This document shows, in pieces, positions 42,186 to 50,175 of a stretch of 64,000 nt of DNA (positions are counted from its first letter, which is position 1; every line of letters starts with the position of its first letter). This DNA is from Paenibacillus albus (GTDB lineage: Bacteria > Bacillota > Bacilli > Paenibacillales > Paenibacillaceae), in the NCBI RefSeq assembly GCF_003952225.1, contig NZ_CP034437.1, positions 2,370,501-2,434,500 of the forward strand, in the 5' to 3' direction. The notes below the pieces were generated by a model that saw nothing but the letters and a program-made list of their open reading frames with translations, did not search any database and was not told the DNA's origin. The position numbers and the translations under genes were made by a program.

Positions 42186-43367
42186 ATGCATAGCTGGGTT
42201 CTGCCGATGCTCAAACCAGAACCAGTTGCGCTTATGGTGCTGCTCATCCTGCTTGTCTCTATCATTCAAGGTATGAGAAGAGGTGCACCTCGCAGCGCGA
42301 AGCACCTTTTCTTTTTTATTTGGCAGGCGGCAAGTGTCGTACTGGCGCTAGTCATAGCAGGCAAAGTCTCGACGAGACTCTCGCCGGTCATTCGTGACCT
42401 GCTCGTGGAGCGACACATTGTCGTGCCGAAGGAAGAGCTTAGCTCCATGAAGCAGCTATGGTATACCTTTATTACAAGCTTGCGGGATTTCGAGCTGCTG
42501 CGTTTCAGCGCATTGTTTCTGCTTAGTTATGCCATCGTACGGAGTTTGCTCCAATTCATAGAGCCGCTGTTTGAAGTGGTATATGATAGATTTGTCCGCT
42601 CGGAGCAAGCGGCCGATTCGGGACGTCAGCACTCCCGAATGCCGCAGCGTATGCGTTCAGGTACGGCAAGCCGGGCAACCGGGGCGCTGCTTGGGGCCTT
42701 GCTCGGCGCTGGACGAGCTTTCCTTGTCATTGCGATTCTATTCGTCTATGTGTCGCTGCTTCCGGGGGCGGCAGGGGTGGATTCGATTCGGGCTTCGGCG
42801 CTTTACAAGAAGACAGCGGCAGAGATATTGACCCCTGTAGCCGGCGATGTTCTGAAGCAAGGGCCGGTGTTTAGTGATGCGGTGCAAGCGGAGTTCCGCA
42901 AGGTGCTGGAGCGCAAGTATGAAGTGATCGACGCAGCGGTTCCGGCAAATATTGAGGCAGCAGCTGTGAAAGTAACCAAAAATGCGCACACTGATGAAGA
43001 GAAGGCAAGAGCGCTCTACGATTGGATCGGCACGCGCATCGCTTATGACTGGGATAAAGCGAATAATTATGTGAATAAGAACATTTGGAAAGAACAGACG
43101 CCAGTTGAAACTTTTGATACCCGAAAAGGCGTCTGTATAGATGTGGCCAGACTTTATGCCGTAATGGCGAGGTCGATTGGGCTTGATGTTAAGGTTGTTA
43201 CAGGGCTTGGCGCGACAGGCAGCGGCGGCTATGGTCCGCATGCATGGAATGAAGTGAAGCTTGCCGATCAAGGAGGCAAGTGGATTCCGCTCGATGCAAC
43301 CTGGGCATCATCTGGAGACTGGTTTAATCCCAAAGGATTCGCCTCCTCGCATATCCAGCAGGCTTGA
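42186..43367 (+). CDS. CvpA-like membrane region fused to a transglutaminase-like domain
   Basis: 393 residues. About four membrane helices in the first 190 residues, with the pattern of CvpA-type proteins (ALMVLLILLVSIIQGMRRG, SRATGALLGALLGAGRAFLV). The C-terminal extracytoplasmic transglutaminase-like domain has an intact triad: C317 in RKGVCIDVARL, H352 in GPHAWNEV, D370 in PLDATWAS. Such domains act as peptidases or amide-transfer enzymes on wall or surface proteins. ATG follows GAGGAGG. It is 25 bases upstream of the PBP2 gene, which supports an envelope-growth role. Confidence 0.88.
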   Translation: MHSWVLPMLKPEPVALMVLLILLVSIIQGMRRGAPRSAKHLFFFIWQAASVVLALVIAGKVSTRLSPVIRDLLVERHIVVPKEELSSMKQLWYTFITSLRDFELLRFSALFLLSYAIVRSLLQFIEPLFEVVYDRFVRSEQAADSGRQHSRMPQRMRSGTASRATGALLGALLGAGRAFLVIAILFVYVSLLPGAAGVDSIRASALYKKTAAEILTPVAGDVLKQGPVFSDAVQAEFRKVLERKYEVIDAAVPANIEAAAVKVTKNAHTDEEKARALYDWIGTRIAYDWDKANNYVNKNIWKEQTPVETFDTRKGVCIDVARLYAVMARSIGLDVKVVTGLGATGSGGYGPHAWNEVKLADQGGKWIPLDATWASSGDWFNPKGFASSHIQQA

Positions 43368-43392
43368 TCGTAAGTGAGAAAGGAGATTTACA

Positions 43393-45540
43393 GTGGTACA
43401 GCAAGACGATCCGCAGAAGCGGGAAATTACGAACCGGCGAAATTTTTCGTTCCGGCTCAATCTGTTCTTTTTTGTTACTTTTTTCGTGTTTAGTGTCCTT
43501 ATCGTCCGTTTAGCTATTCTGCAGTTCGTAGAAGGCCCGTCCTTGCGGGAAGAGGAGGAGAAGCGGGGCTCGACGAATGTGCTGATACCGCCAATCCGAG
43601 GCAATATCTATGATTCAGGCGGAAAAGCAATTGCTTACTCCACTTCGACGCAATCGCTTTATTACAGCATTGAGCCGGGTACGAAGAAAGAGGATTCACT
43701 TGAGACCGCAAGACAGCTCTACTACGTGTTCCAGCAGAAAGGCGACCCGAAGGCTGCCATCTCGCTAGAGACGATCGTCAAGAACATGGACCTCGATTAT
43801 AAGAAGAATACGGTATCCGTTCCGCGAAGAATCAAGAGCGGCCTCTCCGAGAAGGAGATCGCCTATTTCATGGAGAATCGCGATCATTACAAGGGGATCG
43901 ATATTGTAGAAGAGAGCATTCGCCATTATGATTCGAGCCGGACATCTGTACAGCTCGTCGGTTACTTGAAGAAGTATGGCGGCGGAGCCGAGAATAATCT
44001 ATACAAGGAACGCGGCAAGACTGACGATCCGCGCTTGAAATATTTGCAGACCGAGGATGTTGGCTTTGACGGTCTAGAGTACTTATATCAGGATATCCTT
44101 CGCGGCAAGAATGGCCTCAAGACTTATCCGGTGAATGCGGCAAGCCGTATCATCGGTCCGCCTGTCATTACGAAGCCGGAGAAGGGCGACAACATCTACC
44201 TGACCATTAACCGGAATGTGCAGGAAGCGACGGAGCAAGCCATTATGGACCAGCTGCATTTCTTGCAGACGACGCCTGACCGTGAGCGTCACCGGGATAA
44301 TGCGAAGACCGGTTACGCTGTGGCGATGGAAGTCAAGACAGGCAAAATCATCGCCATGGCGAGCATGCCGGACTACGACCCGAATATCTGGGAAGGCGGC
44401 AAAATCAGCTCGGAAGACTACGATACCATCAGCAGTGTGCTGCAGAACGGAACGATCAGTCCGGTTATCGGACCTTATAAGGATCCGAAGGAGCAGCGCA
44501 AGCATCCTTCATCCGTCGTGTTCCTAGGTTCCACGCAGAAGCCATTGTCGATCTTGATCGGTCTCAATGAGAAGCTCTTTACGACTACAAGCACGTATAC
44601 CGATACCGGCTCGTTCTACTACGGTAAAGGCGCGTCGCGCAGACGGATCGGTAACTCGAAAGGGCATGCATACGGGACGCTGGATCCAGCATCTGCAATT
44701 GCCCATTCCTCCAACCCGTTCATGTCCAAAATGGTCGGAGATGCGCTATACCGCCGAGATCCGGAGAACGGTGTAGACATCTGGGACAGCTACGTGAAGC
44801 AGTTCGGTCTTGGCGTGAGCACAGAGAGCGGTCTTCTTAACGAGAGCAAAGGCGTTATCGGTTACTTCCACGAGCGGGAAGCGGCGTCATCGCAATCCGC
44901 GCTAATTCTGGCCTCTTTCGGCCAGATGGGCCGTTATACGACGCTGCAGCTGGCGCAATATGCTGCAACGCTCGCGAGCCATGGCAAGCGGATGAAGCCG
45001 CAGTTCGTGAAGGAGATTCGTGACGCTGACGGCAAAGTGGTGCAGTCCTACCAGCCAGAAGTGCTTAATACGATCAACTTCCCGGATGAATACTGGAAGG
45101 AAATCGAGAAAGGGATGCTTAATGTAAGCATCACTGAATTCAATAATGCACCTTACAAAGTGCTTCGGAAAACAGGTACATCACAACAGCAAGTAAGCGG
45201 CGCTATCGTTGAGAACTCCGTATTTATCGCTTCTGCTCCAGCAGAAGATCCTGTTATTGCGGTTGCGGTTGTCATTCCTGAAGGCGGCTTCGGCGCATAC
45301 GGTGCTGCTCCTGTTGCACGCAAAATCTTCGACGCATACAACGATGAGATCGGCCTCCATGGCGTCCCAGCGAAACCGAAAACACCGACAACGCCTCCGG
45401 CGAATAGTGCAGGTACAGGAGCAGGTACAGGAGCAGGAACTCCGGTGAACGGTGCGACGGCGAATGGGAATGCGAATCAGAATGCGAATAAAAATACGAA
45501 TACGAATACGAATGCAAATGCTGGAAAGCCTCAAACTTGA
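43393..45540 (+). CDS. Class B penicillin-binding protein 2-type transpeptidase
   Basis: 715 residues. N-terminal membrane helix (NLFFFVTFFVFSVLIVRLAI), dimerisation domain with PPIRGNIYDSGGKAIAYS, then the transpeptidase domain. The active Ser380 lies in S-T-Q-K (GSTQKP), the SxN motif is S439-S-N441, and KTG is K593-T-G. All three motifs are intact, although the first reads LGSTQK rather than the usual PGSTFK/PGSTMK. The C-terminal tail from ~655 is low-complexity (TGAGTGAGT, NTNTNTNANAG). It cross-links peptidoglycan, probably in elongation or sporulation. GTG start after AGGAG. Confidence 0.93.
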   Translation: MVQQDDPQKREITNRRNFSFRLNLFFFVTFFVFSVLIVRLAILQFVEGPSLREEEEKRGSTNVLIPPIRGNIYDSGGKAIAYSTSTQSLYYSIEPGTKKEDSLETARQLYYVFQQKGDPKAAISLETIVKNMDLDYKKNTVSVPRRIKSGLSEKEIAYFMENRDHYKGIDIVEESIRHYDSSRTSVQLVGYLKKYGGGAENNLYKERGKTDDPRLKYLQTEDVGFDGLEYLYQDILRGKNGLKTYPVNAASRIIGPPVITKPEKGDNIYLTINRNVQEATEQAIMDQLHFLQTTPDRERHRDNAKTGYAVAMEVKTGKIIAMASMPDYDPNIWEGGKISSEDYDTISSVLQNGTISPVIGPYKDPKEQRKHPSSVVFLGSTQKPLSILIGLNEKLFTTTSTYTDTGSFYYGKGASRRRIGNSKGHAYGTLDPASAIAHSSNPFMSKMVGDALYRRDPENGVDIWDSYVKQFGLGVSTESGLLNESKGVIGYFHEREAASSQSALILASFGQMGRYTTLQLAQYAATLASHGKRMKPQFVKEIRDADGKVVQSYQPEVLNTINFPDEYWKEIEKGMLNVSITEFNNAPYKVLRKTGTSQQQVSGAIVENSVFIASAPAEDPVIAVAVVIPEGGFGAYGAAPVARKIFDAYNDEIGLHGVPAKPKTPTTPPANSAGTGAGTGAGTPVNGATANGNANQNANKNTNTNTNANAGKPQT

Positions 45541-45565
45541 TCTGAGCAGGGTTTTCCTTCATTGT

Positions 45566-45595
45566 GGCAGTGACCTGTGGTCACTGCTTTTTTTT
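45566..45595 (+). terminator. Rho-independent terminator after PBP2
   Basis: GCAGTGACC (45567-45575) pairs with GGTCACTGC (45579-45587) around a 3-base loop, followed by eight T. Confidence 0.96.
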
Positions 45596-45621
45596 GCAGT
45601 TAGTTAGGCTTGCGAGCTCGG

Positions 45622-45806
45622 CTAACGAATCGTAATGAGCTTATTCAGCCGAAAATGGCCCGCAGAAAACTCTAACGAACCACAGGAGCGTTATTCGTGT
45701 GTTTTTCGGCCGTAGATGGCCTGTTTGCTCTGAATAACGGTTCCTCGATTCGTAAGAATGCTGGAGGCGGCTTTTCGGTGCCGATAACGATTGTGGAGAT
45801 CGTTAC
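45622..45806. repeat. Inverted four-motif intergenic element, copy 2
   Basis: Same architecture as the element at 6861-7044. CTAACGAA motifs are forward at 45622 and 45672 (50 bp), and reversed copies start at 45733 and 45783 (50 bp), with 61 bp between the pairs. CTAACGAATCGTA is identical in the first motif of both elements. GCCGAAAATGGC and GGCCGTAGATGGCC are small hairpins between motifs. No gene is supported. Confidence 0.78.
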
Positions 45807-45856
45807 GTGTCGGGCCAGGCGAGGCAGGCGGTGGAAGCCGCGGTGTGATGACCACC

Positions 45857-46070
45857 GAGAGAGGGGAAACCCTCTCTCAGGCAGCAATTCGCTGAAATAA
45901 TGAGCTGAGAGAGGAAAAGCCTCTCTCACATCTGACATATCCCATCTCCGGAACAAACCTGCGGCTGTGTTTTCCGTTTAGTGACTTTCAGCAATGAGAG
46001 CACACCTAGGTTCTCTCAGCGCTAGATCGACGCATTTTGGATGTTGAGAGCACACATGCGTGTCTCTGGC
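45857..46070. repeat. Four GAGAG/CTCTC hairpins in two 50 bp-spaced pairs
   Basis: GAGAGAGG...CCTCTCTC hairpins begin at 45857 and 45907, and GAGAGCACAC-type copies with CTCTC right arms begin at 45996 and 46046. Each pair is exactly 50 bp apart. The stems differ in sequence between pairs, but the arm GAGAG/CTCTC is kept. Together with copy 2 of the four-motif element they fill the gap between PBP2 and the next genes. Confidence 0.7.
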
Positions 46071-46199
46071 ATGAAAATACTGGTTAGGTGGAGTAATTTC
46101 ATCTCAGCCTGTCCCAATGTTGCACAACGGAAACACTGTTGCATAACATAAACCAAGGCCAAGTTAGCATGTCATCTGCTTAGCCAAGGAGGGATTCAT

Positions 46200-46283
46200 A
46201 TGCGACGCCATAAGAAGCATGCCGCGCTTCGCCGGCTGCTGTATGCCATTCTTTTTCTAACTGGAACGTTAATTGGCGTGTGA
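46200..46283 (+). CDS. Possible 27-residue membrane peptide
   Basis: MRRHKKHAALRR followed by one hydrophobic helix (LLYAILFLTGTLIGV). AAGGAGGGATTC gives a strong ribosome site 7 bases before ATG. A basic start plus a single helix is a common form of small bacterial membrane peptide. No homologue is recognised, so coding is inferred from the ribosome site and hydrophobicity alone. Confidence 0.5.
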   Translation: MRRHKKHAALRRLLYAILFLTGTLIGV

Positions 46284-46442
46284 GCAGCAAGATGGAACAC
46301 AAAAAGCACAAGATCGAGTAGCGCGTATTCGCGAATCTCTCACTATAATTAGAATCGTACATGTTCGTGAGTTTGGATTCTTCCCGTAATGTGCTAAAAT
46401 GAACGCTAGCTGGACAATGTTGTTTTTGCTTGGGAGGTCATC

Positions 46443-47195
46443 ATGGGATCGATTAAACTGGTAGCACTTGATATGGACGGCACGCTGCTGAATGATCGTC
46501 AAGAAGTTAGCAGCGAGAATGCAATGTGGATTCGCAAAGCACTGGATGCAGGCGTTACGGTCTGCTTCGCGACAGGACGCGGTTTTCAAAGCGCGCTGCC
46601 TTATGCGGAGCAGCTGGGGCTGGATACGCCGATGATCACGGTGAACGGCGGAGAGATATGGCATCGTCCGCATGTGCTGCACAAACGTACGCTGATGTCG
46701 CCTGACATGCTTCAGCGGCTTCATGAGCTTGCGCTTTCGCATCCGGAATGCTGGTATTGGGCTTACACAACGATGGATATATACAACAAAGAGAAATGGA
46801 TCGAGCCCGCTGCTGATTACGCTGCGCATCATTGGCTTAAATTCGGCTATCATATCGATGATACCACGGTGCGTGACGCGATTTTGAAGGAAGCATCCTC
46901 ATGGGGCGGGCTTGAAATTACGAATTCTTCACCGTGGAATTTGGAGATGAATCCGATAGGCGTGTCAAAAGCTTCGGCAATACGCGAGGTGTGCAAGCTT
47001 CTCGATATCGACATGTCGCAGGTTGCAGCAATGGGCGACAGCTTGAATGACATTGCGATGATTCGCGAGGTTGGGCTTGGCGTTGCAATGGGCAATGCGC
47101 AGGCGGAAGTGAAGGCGGCGGCCGATGCGGTAACCGTCACGAATGAAGAACATGCCGTTATGCATCTAATTCGGGACTACGTGCTGAAAGGATGA
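46443..47195 (+). CDS. HAD-IIB family (Cof-type) hydrolase
   Basis: 250 residues. Motif I LVALDMDGTLLND (D10, D12), motif II in CFATGRGF, motif III with Lys (GVSKASAIREVC) and motif IV AAMGDSLNDIAMI. The cap domain of type IIB lies between ~85 and 185. Cytoplasmic phosphatase of sugar phosphates or cofactors (FMN, pyridoxal phosphate); the substrate is unknown. ATG follows GGGAGG. The DUF456 gene follows after 8 bases. Confidence 0.93.
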   Translation: MGSIKLVALDMDGTLLNDRQEVSSENAMWIRKALDAGVTVCFATGRGFQSALPYAEQLGLDTPMITVNGGEIWHRPHVLHKRTLMSPDMLQRLHELALSHPECWYWAYTTMDIYNKEKWIEPAADYAAHHWLKFGYHIDDTTVRDAILKEASSWGGLEITNSSPWNLEMNPIGVSKASAIREVCKLLDIDMSQVAAMGDSLNDIAMIREVGLGVAMGNAQAEVKAAADAVTVTNEEHAVMHLIRDYVLKG

Positions 47196-47203
47196 ATGCG
47201 TGA

Positions 47204-47686
47204 ATGGAGATTGCGGGCTGGATTATCGTCGTCGTCCTGTTTATTGTAGGAATGGCGGGTGCAATATTTCCAATATTGCCAGGCGCGCTTGCTATTTATG
47301 CCGCTTTCTTCGTTTACGGATTTTTTATTTCGTTCGAACATTTCGGTGTATGGTTCTGGATCATTCAAACACTGATCGTCGCGGCACTGTTCATTGCTGA
47401 TTACGCGGTTAACGCATGGGGCGTCAAGAAATTCGGGGGCTCGCGAGCATCCATTATCGGGAGCACAATCGGCATCCTGATCGGGCCATTCGTCATTCCG
47501 GCCTTCGGACTGCTGCTAGGACCTCTGCTTGGCGCGATTATCGGTGAGTTGATTGTCGGCTCCAAGTTGGACGAGGCCCTCAAGGCAGGCTTAGGCGCAG
47601 TAGTAGGCTTATTCACCAGCATGGTGGCAAAGATAGTGCTTCAAGCTGCCATGATTATTATTTTCTTTATTTGGATTAACAACTAA
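47204..47686 (+). CDS. DUF456 domain-containing membrane protein
   Basis: 160 residues with four hydrophobic segments, including [20 protein letters not shown] and [20 protein letters not shown], which hold the Gly-rich repeats of the DUF456 family (B. subtilis YqgC). Function unknown. It begins 8 bases after the HAD gene and lies 23 bases before a ThuA-like gene, so the three are probably co-transcribed. Confidence 0.9.
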   Translation: MEIAGWIIVVVLFIVGMAGAIFPILPGALAIYAAFFVYGFFISFEHFGVWFWIIQTLIVAALFIADYAVNAWGVKKFGGSRASIIGSTIGILIGPFVIPAFGLLLGPLLGAIIGELIVGSKLDEALKAGLGAVVGLFTSMVAKIVLQAAMIIIFFIWINN

Positions 47687-47709
47687 TTTATTTGGGAGGC
47701 TGTTCACTA

Positions 47710-48432
47710 ATGGTTAAAGTAACAGTATGGAATGAGTTCCAGCATGAGAAAAGCAATGCGGAGGTTATCGCGGTTTATCCAGATGGTATCCACGAAGCGA
47801 TCAAAGCGGGTATCGGTACGGACGGCTTCGAAGTTCGCACAGCTACGCTTGATGAGCCGGAGCACGGCTTGACTGAAGAAGTGCTTGCAAACACAGACGT
47901 TCTGATCTGGTGGGGCCACATGGCACATGACAGAGTTGAAGATGAGATCGTCGAGCGTGTACATAAGCGCGTAATGAATGGCATGGGCCTTATCGTTCTT
48001 CACTCCGGTCACTTCTCCAAAATCTTCAAGAAGCTTATGGGCACAGGCTGCGACCTGAAATGGCGCGAAGCGAACGAGAGAGAGCGCATTTGGACAGTTA
48101 ATCCGGCTCACCCGATTGCAGCAGGCCTTCCAGAATACTTTAACCTTGAGCGCGAAGAAATGTACGGCGAGCACTTCGACATTCCTGCACCGGACGAGCT
48201 TGTATTCGTAAGCTGGTTCGAAGGCGGCGAAGTATTCCGCAGCGGCTGCACATGGCACCGCGGCCAAGGCAAAGTGTTCTACTTCCGCCCAGGTCACGAG
48301 ACATTCCCGACTTACTACAACCCAAATGTGCTTCAAGTTATCAAGAACGGTATCCGCTGGGCAACTCCATCGGGTGTAGTTGCGCCAGTTCGCGGTAACC
48401 ACAAGCCGCTTGAGGAAATTAAAGCGAAGTAA
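47710..48432 (+). CDS. ThuA domain-containing protein
   Basis: 240 residues of the trehalose-utilisation (ThuA) family, a glutamine-amidotransferase-like fold: [46 protein letters not shown] and [14 protein letters not shown]. In rhizobia ThuA oxidises disaccharides; in Paenibacillus such genes usually accompany sugar dehydrogenases of the kind seen at 3832-5671. ATG 47710 is set by TTGGGAGG 9 bases upstream. Confidence 0.93.
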   Translation: MVKVTVWNEFQHEKSNAEVIAVYPDGIHEAIKAGIGTDGFEVRTATLDEPEHGLTEEVLANTDVLIWWGHMAHDRVEDEIVERVHKRVMNGMGLIVLHSGHFSKIFKKLMGTGCDLKWREANERERIWTVNPAHPIAAGLPEYFNLEREEMYGEHFDIPAPDELVFVSWFEGGEVFRSGCTWHRGQGKVFYFRPGHETFPTYYNPNVLQVIKNGIRWATPSGVVAPVRGNHKPLEEIKAK

Positions 48433-48461
48433 TTGCGACGCAAGGAGATTAGATAGGCATC

Positions 48462-50105
48462 ATGGTGAAAAAGGACTCCTTGATTAAAGGCACGATCATT
48501 CTTGCAGCGGCAGCGCTGGTAGCCCGGTTCCTCGGGATCTTCCAGCGCATCCCGCTGGATTATATGACGGACAGTCATGGCGGCGGTTATTTTACCGTCG
48601 CTAATAATATTTATTTAATGCTTCTTATTGTAGCCACAGGCGGTATCCCGAGCGCGATCAGCAAAATGGTGTCTGAGCGCTATGCGCAGGGCCGTCCGGA
48701 TGAAGCGAAGCGGATTTACAAAGCAGCGCTTATATTCGGTTCCGTAACCGGGGTGCTCATAACGGTGCTTCTGCTCGTGTTCGCTCCGTTCTATGCGACG
48801 CATGTCGCGGAGAAGCCTGGCGCTGACCTTGCAGTGCGTGCGATTGCGCCAGCGCTGTTATTCTTCCCCATCATTGCGATGATGAGAGGCTACTTCCAAG
48901 GACGTCAGCTGATGGCGGCGGGAGGCATCTCGCAGATCATTGAACAGATCCTCCGCGTCATAACCGCGGTTGGGCTTGCTTACTTGGTGCTCGCATGGGG
49001 CTGGGGCCAGCGCTGGATTGCGGCTGCTGCAACGTTCGGCAGCGTATTCGGCAGCGTTGGGGCATTCATCGTCATGCTGTCGTACGCGCGCAAGCTGCGC
49101 CGGCAGGATGCGCTCGACAAATCGGCAGCAGCTCTCGAGAAAACGGCGGCCTCCGAGAAGCGTTCCACGCTATCGTTCAAGTCGATTTACAAAGAGCTGT
49201 TCAAGATTTCGGTTCCGATCGTCATTACGTCGATGACGGTGCAATTTATTTATTTCTTCGATACATCGTTCTTTATTAAGCTGACGCACGGTTACTACAA
49301 TGCTGCGGATGCGGACCAAATGCTTGACTGGCTCGGCGTGAAAGCACAAGCGCTGGCAGGCATTCCGCCGATTCTGGCGATTGCGCTCAGCCAATCGATG
49401 ATTCCTGTTATCTCGGCCGCCTATTCGGTTCGTAATATGAAGGAAGTCGAGCGTCAAGCCTCGCTTGTTATGCGCATCGTTGTGTTTACAGGTGTACCGG
49501 CCTCGCTGATCATGACGGTTGCGGCTGCGTCGATAACCGGCTTGCTGTTTGAGAACACCGGTGGCAGTCTCGCAGTTGCGGCGCTGACCGCGGGTACGAT
49601 CTTCCAAATTACGATGATGACGAGCAACACGGTGCTGACGAGCATGAACAAGCCGACGCTGCCGATGCGCCACGCAATCATCGGGATTGTGGTGAAAGTC
49701 GTGACGAGTCTTGCGCTTGCGCCGCTATTCGGCGTGTACGGTTTGATTCTGTCGTCAACAATCTGCTTCATGACGATCGCGTCGCTCAATTTCCGAATGA
49801 TTCGCAAGGAGATTACGCTGTCGATTCTCGGCACTCGTTGGATCGGCTACGCGCTAACCATTGCGATTTCATCTGGCGCAGGGTGGGCAATCGACTACAC
49901 TTGCCGGCATTTCATTACTGGCATTCCGGCCAAGCTGACCTATGCGTTGTCGTGTATTTTAACGGGAGGTGTCTCGCTCGGGCTGTACGTCGCGCTGCTT
50001 ATCCTGCTTCGCGTCATTACAGCTGCTGATGCAGCGAGTTTCCCGGGACCGCTTCGTAAACTGCTGAATCCGCTTATGCGGATAGCGGCACGGCAAGCAA
50101 GCTAA
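48462..50105 (+). CDS. MurJ/YtgP-like polysaccharide or lipid II flippase (MVF family)
   Basis: 547 residues and about 14 membrane helices. IILAAAALVARFLGIFQRIPL at the N-terminus, GGIPSAISKMVSERYAQG and RGYFQGRQLMAAGGISQIIEQ are shared by SpoVB and YtgP (B. subtilis MurJ, 544 residues). Length favours YtgP. It would flip lipid II or a related precursor across the membrane. A paralogue specific for spore cortex (SpoVB) is the alternative. Upstream ribosome site CAAGGAG. Confidence 0.87.
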   Translation: MVKKDSLIKGTIILAAAALVARFLGIFQRIPLDYMTDSHGGGYFTVANNIYLMLLIVATGGIPSAISKMVSERYAQGRPDEAKRIYKAALIFGSVTGVLITVLLLVFAPFYATHVAEKPGADLAVRAIAPALLFFPIIAMMRGYFQGRQLMAAGGISQIIEQILRVITAVGLAYLVLAWGWGQRWIAAAATFGSVFGSVGAFIVMLSYARKLRRQDALDKSAAALEKTAASEKRSTLSFKSIYKELFKISVPIVITSMTVQFIYFFDTSFFIKLTHGYYNAADADQMLDWLGVKAQALAGIPPILAIALSQSMIPVISAAYSVRNMKEVERQASLVMRIVVFTGVPASLIMTVAAASITGLLFENTGGSLAVAALTAGTIFQITMMTSNTVLTSMNKPTLPMRHAIIGIVVKVVTSLALAPLFGVYGLILSSTICFMTIASLNFRMIRKEITLSILGTRWIGYALTIAISSGAGWAIDYTCRHFITGIPAKLTYALSCILTGGVSLGLYVALLILLRVITAADAASFPGPLRKLLNPLMRIAARQAS

Positions 50106-50175
50106 TCTACCAAATATATCCTCTTCATGATAGAATGGGCTCAGATCTCATCTATCATGGAGGGGTGTTTTTATT

